Assembly (NCBI GenBank): GCA_015143295.1
Contig: CM026552.1
Span: 62,366,944-62,430,943, forward strand
DNA from: Tetracentron sinense
Taxonomy: Eukaryota > Streptophyta > Magnoliopsida > Trochodendrales > Trochodendraceae
Length of the DNA stretch: 64,000 nucleotides
Direction: 5' to 3'
Shown here: piece by piece, positions 19,736 through 33,124 of the stretch
Position numbering within the stretch: position 1 is the first letter of the stretch
Layout: each line of letters begins with the position of its first letter
The notes under the pieces: generated by a model
Database searches by the model: none
What the model saw: only the letters and a program-made list of their open reading frames with translations
What the model was told of the DNA's origin: nothing
Made by a program: the position numbers and the translations under genes

Positions 19736-22700
19736 TCAAAGCCAATCTCCTATGTATCTAACACCCATCGACTCTAGATGTTTCTCAAACATCTTCTGAG
19801 GTAGTGCTTTAGTAAATGGGTCCGCCACGTTATCCGCTGATGCAATCTTGGATAACTCAATGTCTCCTCTCTTGACAATGTCTCGAATTAGATGGAATCT
19901 CCTTTCAATGTGCTTTGTCTTCTGATGTGCTCTAGGCTCTATGGCTTGAGCTACAGCACCACTATTATCACAATAAAGTGTGATAGGAGATTCAATTGAG
20001 GAGACAACACCAAGTTCATGAATGAACTTCTTTATCCACACTGCTTCCTTTGCAGCATCACATGCAGCAACATATTCAGCTTCAGTTGTTGAGTCAGCAG
20101 TTGTTGATTGTTTACAACTTCTCCAACTAAATGCTCCTTTTCCAAGAGTAAAGACAAATCCTGAGGTGGACTTTCTATCATCAACATCTGCCTGAAAATC
20201 TGAATCTGTGTACCCTACAACAGTCAGATCTTCTCCACTATAAACCAAACAGTGGTGCATTGTCCTCCTCAAATACTTGAAAATGTGCTTAACTGCTGTC
20301 CAATGCTCAGGACCCGGATTTGATTGATATCTACTCACGATACTCACTGCGTGACAAATATCAGGTCTTGTGCACAACATAGCATACATGAGACTTCCCA
20401 CTGCAGATGCATATGGGATATGACTCATCTGCTCTCTTTCATCATCAGTCTTTGGAGACTTTGATTTCGAGAGACTAATTCCATGTCTACAGGGTAAAAA
20501 CCCTTTCTTGGAATTTTCCATGCTATATTTGCGCAAGATCTTGTCAATATAATTGACTTGGGACAATCCCAACATCCTTTTCTTTCGATCTCTAAACAAT
20601 TTAAGACCAAGAATATAGGAAGCTTCACCGAGGTCTTTCATTGCAAAGTTACATGACAACCAGATTTTAACCGTTGATAACATTCCTACATCATTCCCAA
20701 TGAGTAGAATATCATCTACATAAAGAACTAGGAAATTTATTGCACTCCCACTGACCTTCTTGTACACACATGCCTCATCCATGTTTTGTTGAAAACCAAA
20801 CGATTTGATTGATTCATCAAAACGGATATTCCAACTCCGAGAAGCTTGCTTAAGGCCATAAATAGATTTTATCAATTTGCAGACTTTATTATTTTGGCCA
20901 TGGAGTTCAAAACCTTCGGGCTGGTCCATATAAATATCCTCTTGAATGTTTCCATTCAAGAATGCGGTTTTGACATCCATTTGCCATATCTCATAATCAT
21001 AAAAGGCTGCAATTGATAACAGAATCCTGATTGACTTTAGCATTGCTACTGGTGAAAAGGTTTCCTCATAGTCGATACCAGCTCTTTGACTATACCCTTT
21101 CGCCACAAGCCTTGCTTTAAAGGTCTCTACCTTTCCATCGGATCCACGTTTCCTCTTGTAGATCCATTTGCACCCAATAGGTCTAATTCCCTCAGGCTTT
21201 TCAACCAGGGTCCAAACACCATTCGAGTACATGGAGTCCATTTCAGATTCCATGGCCTTTTTCCAATTATCAGAATCAATATCACATATTGCTTCTTGAT
21301 AACTGTAAGGATCATCATCTAAGGAATCCGATTCCATAGAATATACCTCGTACTGATAAGACAATTTATCTGGAGGTCGACTGATCCTTGTCCTTCTCCT
21401 GGGCTGTTGTGTATTTAAAGGTTCAGTTAAGATGGGATTAACCATGGTCACTTTATCCTGACTTTGCTCCTCAAGATCAATTCTAAGTCCATCTTTTCTA
21501 TTGAGGATCATATCCTCTTCTAGAAAAATGGCATTCCTGCTCACAAACACCTTTTGTTCGCTAGGATTATAGAAATAATATCCGAGAGTTTCTTTTGGGT
21601 ATCCTATAAATAGGCACTTCTCAGTCCTACTTTCCAACTTGTCAAAGTTCTGCTTTCGCACATGAACTGGACAACCCCATACTCTGACATGCTTTAGACT
21701 AGGTTTTCGCCCATTCCATAGCTCAAATGGAGTTTTGGAAACAGACTTAGAAGGTACCTTATTCAATAGATAGATTGCAGTCTCTAATGCATATCCCCAA
21801 AAAGATATTGGCAAATTAGTATTATTCATCATTGAACGAACCATATCCAATAGGGTTCGATTTCTTCTTTCTGAAACACCATTAAGCTGGGGTGTTCCTG
21901 GGGGAGTCCATTGGGATAAAATTCCATTATCTCTAAGATAATCCATGAACTCATTCGAGAGGTACTCTCCTCCTCTGTCGGATCTGAGAGTTTTAATACA
22001 TTTACCTGATTGCTTTTCTACTTCATTCCGGAATTCTTTGAACTTTTCAAAAGATTCTGACTTGTGTTTCATTAGATATATGAAACCAAATCTAGAAAAA
22101 TCATCTGTGAATGTAATGAAGTAGACAAAGCCACCTCTGGCTGAATGATTCATGGGTCCACATACATCAGTGTGAATTAATTCCAATATACTTGTGGCTC
22201 TCTTAGGTTTGCCTGTAAATGGCCTTTTGGTCATTTTACCTTGCAAACAAGGTTCACAAGTTGGATAAGGTTCAACATGTAAATGGTTTAAAGGACCATC
22301 CTTTACCAATCTATTGAGCCTATCCAAATTGATATGACCTAATCTGAGATGCCATAAGTATGTTGGATTCACAGAATCTCTACCTCTTTTCTGAGGTGTC
22401 ACACTGGTGGACTCTTTATCCTCAATGTTATTTACAGAATTGCTTACTGGATCAAGATAATAAAGACCATTAGACAATGTGCCGGAAACAATAAAACTAT
22501 TATTGTATTTGATAACTACATTAGTATCAAAATATACTGAATAACCATTAAAGATTAAACTAGAAACAGAAATCAAATTTCTGCGCATGTTTGGCACATA
22601 CAAACAGTCTTTTAAAACTAAGATCCTATTAAAAGCAAATTCTAAAATATAAGTTCCGATGGCGATCGCAGCAACACTTGCTTCTGTTCCCATCCTTATT

Positions 22701-23692
22701 TTGACTTCCCCATCACTAAGCTTTCTGCTCTCCTGAAACCCCTGTAACATATTACAAATATGTGAGGTAGATCCACTATCTACACACCAAGAGTTTGAGG
22801 AACCAATAATAAAATTGGATTCAATGATGAAAGAATCTGACATACCTTCCAAAGGCTTGTCCTTGAGGGATGCTAAGTAAACTTTGCAATTCCTCTTCCA
22901 GTGACCTGGTTTCTTGCAATAGAAACAGACATTCTGATTCTTTTCCTTGTCTTTCTTCTCAGAAGCTTTCTTGTTCTTATTCTTACCCTTCTTGCCTTTG
23001 AGGAACCTGGAGAAATTGGACTTCTTCTTTTTCTAGCCTTTGCCCTTAGGCTTGGGCCTTGAAGGTCCAACTCCCTCTGCCACATTTGCATAGAGCTTAG
23101 TACGCTTCATAAGGTCCTCAGCTCCTTGCAACATGTTTAGGAGCTCTGGCAGAGATGTCTCCAATTTGTTCATGTTGAAATTCAACACAAAAGCAGAAAA
23201 GGATTCCGGGAGAGAGTTCAGGATCGCATCCGTTTGACTCTGCTGATCAAGATCTGCTCCAAGGGTCAAGAGTTCATTAATGAACCCCATCATCTTGACA
23301 ACATGCTCCCGGACTGGACTACCATCAGACATTTTGGTCCCCATCAGTCCTTTCATTGCCAACTGCCTAGCAGTTCTGTTCTGTTCCCCAAACATCTCCC
23401 TGAGATTAGTCAATATATCCTTAGCTGTAGCAAAACCCTCGTGCTGTTGCTGAAGGATATTTGACATGGATGCAAGCATGTAGCATTTGGCCAAACTATT
23501 TGACTCATGCCACTTTGAGGCTTTCTCAACTGCCTCAGGGGTTTGAATTGCCTCATCAAATTCCGGATAGTCGGATGTGAGGACATAAGCTATCTTCTGA
23601 GAGATAAGCACAATATCAAGGTTTCTTTTCCAGTCCACAAAATTTGGACCAGTCAACCGATTCTCTTCTAGAATCTTGGAAAGGGGATTCAT
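19736..23692 (-). CDS. gag-pol: Copia L gag-pol polyprotein, one in-frame stop
   Basis: The ATG at 23690-23692 opens Gag (MNPLSKILEENRLTG; about 220 residues with the UBN2-like fold). A TAG at 23033-23035 interrupts the frame, which then continues without shift through a lysine-rich stretch, a zinc knuckle (CFYCKKPGHWKRNC, about 22896-22937) and the whole of pol. Pol has protease (WCVDSGSTSH), integrase (H..H and CEPCLQGK zinc site, HTDVCGPM, SDRGGEY), RT (YVDDILL near 20715) and RNase H (DSDFQADVDDRKSTSG), ending GDWL. Integrase before RT is the copia order. The full length without the stop would be about 1320 residues, normal for copia. The stop is the only lesion I found. Without readthrough, Pol would not be made. 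Confidence 0.93.
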
Positions 23693-25435
23693 GGCTTATA
23701 TCTACACAATAAAATAAGCATAAATTATTACATTTATTTTCACACATATTTTCATCGGATTTTTGGGATTTTAAAATCTGATGATCCTCTCATCTTTCTT
23801 CAAATTTCATCATTCCCTTCAGTATATGAAATTAGGGAATAAACCTTTTATTCCAGATGAGTATTGGGATCCTCATAATACACATGTAATCTTCCATGCT
23901 AGGATAGTACCACACATGCAATACAAGGTGGATAGTAACCATCCATCACTGAGCATCTCATGCATAACTCCTTATGTAAATCAGTGATTCCCAATTTTCT
24001 TGCGACCTACAAGGACAACATGACTGTCACTGTGTCAGCCGCCATGTTTCCTTGTTTAAGTGAAACCCATTATTCTCGGTTGTCATATGATCAAGTAGAG
24101 ATGTGCCCCCATGCTAGTTGACACTCCCTATCAGGCCATATACAGACCTATCTACAATAGAAATAATGCACTATGAGTTTAATTTAGACTGAATTATGTC
24201 GAACTCCTATCAGAGAGACAAGACTCAGGCTAATTAATTCTTAGTCTTTATTGATAATGGAAGGCCTTAGGATTAATAATCCCATTTATTATCACTTAAT
24301 ATTTTTCTTGAAGGGAACAATATTAAACAGGCATGATCATATCATTATCCAAGTATTCATCATATGAATTATGAAAATTTTCGATAATAGGATTATAAAG
24401 GAGTGATAAGCTCCCACTAGCCCTTACAGGGGGTTTTGATCATTAGGATTTTAATCTTATAATCACAACCTACTCATCCCTATTACATAAGGGTATTTGG
24501 ATGTCAGCTTAGTGATCCATCTACGATTATTGTCTTTTCAGACACGATTATCCAATAATCTCGTATGCAAAGATTTTATGTAAAAATCTTCGCATGGGTC
24601 ACAAACTCCACGTCCAAAAGAGTACTAGTAATGTATTGTGTCTAAATATAAATAATTTATAATTAAACACAATGCATTAATAGAAGCAAAATCCAATTAT
24701 CCTAAATTATCATAAAAGCGATAATCTCAATTATCACAACTTCCGGGCTTAAAGGAAAAATTATTAATCATCACATGAATAATAAAATAATAATTATAAT
24801 CATATTATAATCTCACAATGGGTTCACAAAAATCATACGACCTTATTTAATTACAACAGGGGAATTAAATAAAGTCCTACTACAATTTGCTATCTTGCAA
24901 TAGTTCTCTGGGCATCTCCTTCGGTTGATTTAGTCCACCATAAATCAGCAACCCTATTCTAAAAAGTAAGAAAAAGGGGAGGGGAGGGGAAAGAGAAGGA
25001 GGTATGATTTGTGGAACCCATCCAACACATAAAATAATATTTATTTATCATGATAAATATTTTATATATTATTTATGCTAGCCCGGGGCTCTCAGAATAA
25101 ATTAAACAATTTAATTTACTACTAAAAATAAAAGGATCTCTGAATCCTTAAGGGCTATAATCAAGATTTAGATATCACTAAATATTTGTCCCTACTAAAT
25201 TTCGAGAGGCTTTGGAATCATCCAAACTTGAAATTAGTCTCACACTAATTTCTAGGGGCTTAATTTTTATTCCCTCAATAATAACAGGGGAACCCCTTAG
25301 CCCTACTAATGATTATCTAATAATCAAGAAGTGATCAAGAATCTAAAAGATTCATCACTAGGGCAACCAAAATTTAAAGAGGAAGTATGATTTATATATA
25401 TAAATCTTGATTAAGCAATAAAATCAAAGAGAAGC
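23693..25435 (-). other. Long untranslated leader of copia L
   Basis: About 1.7 kb of AT-rich sequence lies between the primer site and the Gag ATG. The short open frames in it have no recognisable motif. It would form the 5' leader of the genomic RNA and could hold packaging signals. A purine-rich ggggaggggaggggaaagag stretch lies at about 24977-24996. Confidence 0.75.
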
Positions 25436-25456
25436 ATAGCCATGGCTCTGATACCA
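25436..25456 (-). promoter_or_regulatory. Primer binding site of copia L (tRNA-iMet)
   Basis: The minus strand reads TGGTATCAGAGCCATGGC, one base from the LTR end, which matches the 3' end of initiator methionine tRNA as in most plant copia elements. Confidence 0.92.
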
Positions 25457-25457
25457 C

Positions 25458-27668
25458 TGAAAGTATGCCTCTTTTTAATTTTAGAAAAACAGTTCTTGGG
25501 GGGCATACATCGAATCCCAAGATCTGACTAAGATTCTAATTGATTTTATTCAATGAGAGTAAAAATCACAATACCTTTGCGACTTTGAAATTGTTAAGTC
25601 AAATCCACGATAATAGCGATACCGGCAAAACTTCACAAATGCCAAGTCTCCTTCGCAATCCACACGGACCTTCTTTTTCTTTAAAGCTTTCTCTAATGGA
25701 AGCTAATGGCCCTTCCAAAATCCAGCTCTAGGAATCTTGAATAAAAGATCTAATCTTGATCTTCAAGAACCTTGAAATTCCTCTTCTTTATTTTCAAACT
25801 AGAAAACAAAAAGAATAATAAAAGGGGAGAAGGTGTGATCGTACACCTTAGGGAGAAGGGAGACTTGGGCGTGAGAGATAATGAGAGAGGAGAGGGATTT
25901 CCAAATCTTGAAAATTCTGGAAATTTTTCTTGTGTCCACTAAAGTGACCGTACACCTCTATATATAAGAGTTTACTTGAGTTGCTTGCAACCCAAATCTC
26001 CTAATCCTTATCCAATAAGGATTTCTCATTTGTTTCCTTTTTGATTTCTCCTTTAATTAATTAGGATTAATCAAAATAGAAACTAATTTTATCCATTAGT
26101 AACTAACTAACCAAATCCTTATCCAATAAGGAATCTTTTTAATTAGTAACTAACTAATTAATGATTAGTAACAAACTAATGGAATCCCTAACAATTAGGG
26201 AATCTTTAATTAGTAACTAACTAACTAACTAACCAACCTTATCTCATAAGGAGTTATTAATTAGAAACTAATTAAAAATTAAACAATAATATTATCCTCC
26301 TTGAAGTGGGCGTTCCACCCTAGGTGGGCCCCACTCCACACGCCCCCATGGGTTCCAAACCCATTTTGGTCTCTTATTTGATCTTCTATCAAATTCCCCA
26401 ATGGGTCCTACCCATTTGGTGTTTCACATTTAATGTGATTCCACCTTTTAGAGCTTCACTATACCATATAGTGATTTCTTAGAGAAATTAATTAATGTAA
26501 TAAATTATTAAATTAAATACTTTAAGAAAGTCCTTGTGTGTGGGATCTAAAGGGATCTCCTATTTCCGGTAGTGGGACCAAGTACTCAACCTTTTGGTTA
26601 AAGTATTGTTACTAGGAAACACATTTCCTATACTCCATTAGGATTATAGAATTTTATCTATATCCCTGGACTTCCACCAATCACAATTAATGTCCATTAA
26701 CATAATGTGATTAACCTCCAGAAAATAGAGAATTACTTGCAGGTATTTCTATCTCAAGATTTGTTTACAGATCATTACCTCCACTTCCAATATTGTTATA
26801 AGCTTACGGGACAATATCTAATACTGTCTTTAATCCCTGGCTTATATTGAGAACTCATTCTCTTTGATACTTTTAGTCAAACTTGGACTTGCAAAACATT
26901 TTAGAAATTCTTTAAAAGAAATAATAATAATAATTACATTTCTTTTATACAGAAAATAAATTCCTCGATAAAACCATTTCATCGATAAATACCAGCGCTG
27001 GGTTTTCAAGTCCGGTTTTGACAAGTATCAACTCAATATTATTTACTCTATAAGAGTAGTGGAATCCTTGTTGAGCGTACACACACTTCTTCCAGTACAA
27101 CGTAGATAACCCAACGAGCCCGTATTTAGTCCGGTGTGTTGGACATTGACGATTGACTACATCAAAGCTACATAGGCAAATACTAGAGAAGATGTCGACC
27201 TCTCAGGTTAAGGACAATCTGTCAAATGGACTACCCTAAATATAAAACAGTATATTTCTAAGGGTATCCACTGAGCGATCCAGTTGCAATATAAGTATTT
27301 CTTACTTATATCCACATCTTAGTCAAGAGACCCTTCTCTCAGTGATTGAGATTCATCACTCCATCATATGGAACTAACAATGTGTAAGTTATTAGGAATA
27401 CATTGTCCAGATGTATCCTGATTAACTTAGAACAATTTTAGGTCTACAAGGAACTGGAAAAAACCATATCTCCTTAGCAATCAGTTATCAACTAATTGGA
27501 TGGTTTTCCTACAATGTTACCTAAGGGACAAAGTAGTCTCATCCAATGAGATACTTTTGATATATTACCCAATGTAGAAGACAATGTGTGAATGTAAAAT
27601 ATGCATTTATTGATTAAAAATAGATAAATACAATTCCGGAATGGCTTTGTGGGCATATATGTCTAACA
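25458..27668 (-). repeat. 5' LTR of copia L (right copy)
   Basis: Same length as the left LTR and near identical. It is the promoter copy for this minus-strand element. The TATA box and the AT-rich inverted repeats lie at the positions equivalent to those in the left LTR (TATA about 25959-25966, inverted repeats about 26003-26251). Confidence 0.95.
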
Positions 27669-27745
27669 CTACAAGGGTGTTCCTAGTAGGATTGGGGGAT
27701 CACTTAACACCGTATATGCGACTCCTCGGCATAGAACATACCTGA
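27669..27745 (+). other. Internal segment of element T between copia L and copia M
   Basis: Starts with the ctaca duplication of L, then agggtgttcctag..., and ends with cctga, the target duplication of M. The sequence continues at 34616. No coding potential. Confidence 0.8.
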
Positions 27746-29448
27746 TGAAAAATCTAATTAATTCTGTGAACCTCAAATCTATGTTTGAGTTGAGAATCTA
27801 CAAGTTCGAGGGGTTGGTTAGGTTTCCCTAATAGTCTGTCTACCCTTTTTGATGTTTTTAAATTAAGTTATTTAACTCAAGGGAAGATGATAATCAAGTG
27901 TGGAATTGGGAAAACCAAGCAAACCACAACACAAGAATTTTTATGTGGAAACCCTTCCGGGCAAAACCACGGGACCTAGTCCAGCCATGAGAATCCACTA
28001 AGACAAAGTAAACAAGAACTTACAAGACTCGAACTTGAGTCCTTCGGACTCAAAACCACGATCCTTCAGTTCTTAGTCCTCCACACCTCAAAAATTCACC
28101 ACGTACTCTCAAGTCCCATGACCAACCACAGCCGCTTGTACTTCTCTTTGTGTCTCTAAAACAGTCCACGATCTTTCGATCGATCTCCGTCAATGACGGC
28201 TTCGGAATCCACCGACCAAATCACTCTACCACGATCCTTCTCAGATCGATCTCCTTTTGAAAGGCTTCAGAATACTCTATCCAAGGTGTTTTATCCAGAA
28301 CGGGTTGATGGTTTGATATAAATCAATACCTAGATGGACTCCATTAAAGGACAAGTCCAAACAAGCAAAATTGTAGCTTTAGGCTTGCAAACTCTAGGCT
28401 TAAAGGCATTAACAAAAGGGGAGGAGAGCACCAATTTCCATAGGTTTTATACCCTCTGGAGGAACTTAAAAACCCTCTCCACACACCCCCTAAGTTGTGC
28501 TCCACGAAGTGGAAGGGTTCTATATAAATAGGGAAGTGAAAACCATGCTTAGAAGTTGCTAAAATAGTTAAAAACCAAAGAAGGAAACCAAAGAATCGTT
28601 TTAGCAAAACCCCCATATCAGGGTCGACCCATAGGGCACATTCAGTCGACCAAAAATACACCTTCGGTCGACCAAAAGGTCCCTTTGGGTCGACCCTCAA
28701 AAAACCTACTTGCTGTCCAATTTCCCCATACAGTCTTTTGGCTATTCAGGGTCGACCCAAAACGCCCAAGGTCGACCCTGAGGCTAAAAAAGATTTTAAA
28801 ACATCATTTTCAGTTCTCAATCTCTTCAAAAAAGTTATAGGTCTTTTCGAACTGGTTGATTTGACATATTATAGGGCAAAATATGAGCTACGGTTTGTGA
28901 GATATGCCCAAAACAACCAACCTTGGTTTTTTGAAAAAATTTCAGATTTTAAAACAAGTTTTGCACTATTTATCTCATCACCTAGGATTTAAAAATTCGT
29001 TTTCAGATTTCAGTTCCTTCAAAAAAGTTGTAGCTATTTTTGACACGGTCGATTTGACATATTATAGTGTAAAATATAAGGTACAGTTTGGGAGATATGC
29101 ATAAAACAAGCAACCTTAGTTTTTTGAAAAAATTTCAGCATTGTTAACTTGTTTTGCACTACTTATCTCATCAGCTATGGTCCGTATGATTAGTCTAGGA
29201 CACTTACCACCTAAGGCATCATGTTAGGATCATTCTAGGTCAAATCCCACCTATGGTCACATGGTATCTAGGTCACTTACCATCCTATGAAGGAAATGAT
29301 CATCCGAGTGGATCAAGCGATTCTTCAACGCGCTTCAACTTCACTTGTCGTGGATGCTTGATGACAATGACACAAGAAACACTCCTAGACACCTAGACTC
29401 ACTTGTTTTGACACCGGAATATGCCAATACAAAAACATGGACTTTACA
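27746..29448 (-). repeat. 3' LTR of copia M (left copy)
   Basis: Plus-strand ends are TGAAAAATCTAA and TGGACTTTACA. A TATA-like tatataaata lies at 28521-28530. The palindrome cluster is at 28621-28784. A segment of about 86 bp (28823-28908) reappears in degenerate form at about 29020-29110, a direct duplication that accounts for part of the length difference from the right LTR. Confidence 0.92.
28621..28784 (-). repeat. GGTCGACC palindrome cluster in LTR M
   Basis: Six sites built on GTCGAC lie in 165 bp, four of them with gggtcgaccc or ggtcgaccc and two as agtcgacc/ggtcgacc. The spacer aatttccccataca (28719-28732) lies between the palindromes. The cluster is 90-260 bp upstream (minus strand) of the TATA-like site. 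Confidence 0.9.
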
Positions 29449-31165
29449 ATCTCCCCCTTTGGCAATTCTATGGCAAAACCAAACTGAAGTACATGACTTG
29501 ACACATACCCAAACACATCAAAACGGTGAATTAGGACATTACGTGACTCCAACACTCTTACATGACATCAATCAAAAAATCATCTTAATTTAAGACACTT
29601 AAGCTCTTGCCAAAAAAAATCAGTCTGCTGCAACCTTGCACCTGCACATACTCAAAAACAAAATACCCAGTGAGCCATGTGTGGAATATGAGAATAAGTA
29701 ATCACAGGTGAAGCAAGGAATGTACTGAACGAGGGAAATACTACCCTAACATTCTCCCCCTTTTTGGCACAATTGCCAAAGGAAGGTAGGAAGTCAATAT
29801 TCAAAAAAAATATACCAATTTAACAAAAGTGAAATATCAAGGTAACCACGGTACAACCAATCAAAATAGACAATGAGGGACTAAAAACCGGGGAACAAGA
29901 TAGAAATATAAAACACAAACGCCCCCTCAACAACACAAGCACAGAACTCCCCCTCAACAATTCACCCTGATCTTCTCCCCCTAAGATCAAGGATACCACA
30001 AAAAATATGGCACCTATGCTAAAAAGGCCCATGCCAAAAGAAATAAACACACACAAAAAATATTACAAAAAAAAATATCATGTGCCACACAACCATGCCT
30101 CGAAAGCATTCCAAGCAGTAGTAATTTAAAATTACAAATCCAATGAAGAACATGATTAGTTAGTCCAACTGAGGATACCCATCTAACTAAATCTCATGGA
30201 ATGCTAAAGCATAGCCAATTCACTTAGACACATTTAGTGAACAATTCAAACGTGAAGCATTGTGTGTAGTGGTGGTCTGACAAGATACTAGATCAAGGTT
30301 TCTTTCCCTTTCCAAGGGTATGACATTAACCACTAAGGGGACTCCCGAAGACATACATCTTAGAATTCAAACCTAGTTAGATCCAAATATGATGATTTTT
30401 TACATTTTAGTGCTCCTTTATCCATTTTATTTGACTCAATATTTTTCTTTTATTTTTGGTCAAATACCTCCAGTTTGTAAGATTTCTTTTGATGATCTTT
30501 ATCTGATCATATCTTTTCATGCAATGATGGCTTTCACACTATCTAGGTAGGTAGTCCTGGCTATTAGCAGCAGGGCTTTCACTCTAGTGACCCAGATAGA
30601 TACCTACTGTCTGCCTAGGTAGCCATTTTATACTGTTTGCATCTAATAGTGACTTTCACACTATCCCAGTTGGTAGCCCTTTTCATTGCAACAATTTTAG
30701 CTCATGGAGGATACACAAAATGGGATAAGCCATATACCTACAGATTAGAAAATAGACCTCTCAATAGAATCAGTCAGAGTGCATGTGAAATTTGTGAAGC
30801 ATATACACATGAATAAGTCTCTAACTGTTTAAGTTAAAACCGGTCTAATTTTCAGCATAACCAGGAGACTATGAAGGTGACATATCCTCAATCAGCAACA
30901 AACTCATGTTCAACCCTGGATAAGTATAGAGATAAAGATCACACAAGGAATACAGATCATGCAAGTCAAACAATGGCAACATGACAAAAATATTTTTGGA
31001 TTTTATGGTTTTTCAATGTTTTTGGATTTTTCAAAAATAAAAAAGAACAGAAAAACAAACCAAAGCAAATAATCACAAAAAAACTAGTATACACAAATAG
31101 CATAGCACTAGGATAAGACATATCAATACAAGCACACCCTAGGCTATGACAGGCACAGGCTAAGT
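29449..31165 (-). other. Non-coding 3' interior of copia M
   Basis: No open frame with a known motif. On the minus strand it holds several polypurine-tract-like runs (aaagggggagat next to the LTR, aaaagggggagaat near 29750, and others near 29960-29990), as in large copia elements with repeated 3' purine tracts. Pol sequence that should lie here is absent. Confidence 0.7.
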
Positions 31166-33088
31166 GAAGCTCTTCAGGTCTTCCTTTCTCTCCCAAACAG
31201 TTTTAGAAGTTTGATTGACCCTTTGGTCTCTAACCATTTCAGTTGAGATAGGTATGACCTTTTGCCTCTTCCTCCTGTTCCTCCTTTTCCAGGATTGAGT
31301 CCTAGAATTATGGCGGCATTATAGTTCTCCCCTTTACCTCCTCTATATCTAGCATGAGGAGTGTCATGACCATGCCACTGTCTAGAGTTGTGAGCAATTT
31401 TCATCACATCTTCACACAAACTCCTAGAATTCTCCACTAGGACCTCAACTCTCCTTTGAAGATTCCCATGAAAATTATTGTGGTTCTCAAAACCATGATT
31501 GGACATTCTTCAAAGTTTAGGATATCGAGGCTTTATATGACCCTTCACTCCACATTTATGACATGTAGGAATGAATTTTTGAGTAGAAGAGTCTTTCTCT
31601 TTAGCAGGAGGGGCCTTTTAGTACCAGGCTCAGTGTTCGAGGTGGATGGAGTTCCCTTCACATCTCCACACCTCTGATTTTGCTCAAGTTCAGCCAACTT
31701 GATTTCAAGACTTGTCTTTTCATCAAGACAAACATGTAAATCAGATTCAAGTAGCTGAGTCTTGGTAAGGAGGGAAGCCTTCTCTTCCTCAAGCTGTGAC
31801 ACAAGAGCTCTCAACCCTGAAGCCACTTGGTCTAAGGCATCTTTTTCCATTTCAATAGATTTGATCTTTTTGGACATGGAAAACTAAACCTTTTTCAGCT
31901 TTAGGCACTCCTAAAATAGTTCATCATAGACTGCCTCAAGGTCTCCCTCAGAATCTGAGTCATTCTGACTCACATCATCCTCCTCACCATCCCTACAGTA
32001 TTGGTTATTCACAGCATTTGAAGAAGATTCCTTAATCCCAGATAAGGATGCAGTGAAGGCCACATAACCCCTAGTCTCCTCACAAGAAGAACTATCTGAT
32101 TCCTCAGATTCAGATTCACTGTCATCCCTTGCCTTGCCCTTAAATCTTTTCTTATTGGAGCATTCAACGGCAATATGGCCGTAGCCTTGACATTCATAGC
32201 ATTGAACACCTTGGGATTTCTTGTCCACACTTTAAAAATATTTCTTGTTTTCAAAGTGCTTGGACTTGGGCTTTTCAAAAGATTTTTATCCTTTCAAATT
32301 AAATCTCTTATTCAGTTTCAAAAATTTCCTAAATTTCTTAGCAAACAAAGCCAACTCTTCTTCTTCATCCTTAGAGTCACTATCTGAACCTTTTATGGAT
32401 TCCTTGACGGACTTCAAGGCAATGGATTTTGGTTTCTTAGATGGATTCAGATTTAACTCATAGGTTTGGAGAGAACCAACCAACTCTTCAAGTTTGAGAG
32501 CATCAATATTTTTGCTCTCCTCGATGGCGGTAACCTTCGATCGAAATCTCTCAGGTAAGATCTCAAAATTTTTCTCACAATTTTGGACTCTGGAATTCTT
32601 TCTCCTAGATTGAAACTAGAATTAACTATGTCACTCAGATTGGCATAAAAACTATCAAAAGTTTCATTATCATCCATCATCAACTTTTTAAACTTAGAGG
32701 TCAGTAATTGAAGTTTGGAGATCTTGACAGTTGTAGTCCCTTCATGGGTGATTTGAAGAATGTCCCATGCTTCCTTCAAAGTGTCACATGTAGAAATACA
32801 TCAAAATTCTTCGAGTGTGACAGCAGCGAAGATTGCATTTAGACCCTTACTGTTCCATCTACAACTTTCAAGTTCCCCATTGGTCCATTCAGAAGAAGAT
32901 TTAGGGATGGTCTGGTCACTTATGGTCTTTGTTGGATGGGTCCAACCTTGTTCAATGGAGAACCATACTCTCTCGTCCAATGATTTAAGAAACGCTCTCA
33001 TTCGAGCTTTCCAATAGGCATAATTATTCCCATCAAATAATGGGGGACAAGAGATGGATCCTCCCTCTCTTTGGAGATTCATATTCAT
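31166..33088 (-). pseudogene. gag: Copia M gag, broken
   Basis: The likely start is the ATG at 33086-33088 (MNMNLQREGG). Visible parts are the N-terminal Gag fold (PPLFDGNNYAYWKARM), the middle domain (KEAWDILQITHEGTTTVK), an acidic linker, a zinc knuckle CYECQGYGHIAVEC near 32160-32200, a serine/acidic stretch, a coiled coil (about 31690-31870) and a second knuckle CHKCGVKGHIKPRY near 31515-31560 whose last Cys is Tyr. A stop lies at about 32801-32803, a one-base loss shifts the frame near 32560, and further stops lie near 32285, 32231 and 31915. It is followed by a basic Gly-rich tail, then nothing of pol. Confidence 0.85.
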
Positions 33089-33124
33089 CGAAAATATGAG
33101 ACAAGTCACACTAAAAAGTAAGTG

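Larger units (their letters stand above)
17510..27668 (-). mobile_element. Nearly intact Ty1/copia retrotransposon L
   Basis: Both LTRs are 2211 bp (17510-19720 and 25458-27668) and look almost identical by eye; one difference I saw is ttcttctt versus ttcctctt. The element has a 5-bp target duplication ctaca on both sides (17505-17509, 27669-27673). Between the LTRs lie a polypurine tract, one long gag-pol frame with a single stop, a 1.7-kb leader and a tRNA-iMet primer site. This is the youngest insertion that can be judged here. The duplicated ctaca is also the last five bases of Tekay LTR J, so L landed exactly on the LTR border. Confidence 0.96.

Noticed and set aside
23781-23987. A 68-codon plus-strand frame in the leader of copia L.
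   Set aside because: No motif, antisense to the element, no conservation visible elsewhere in the window.
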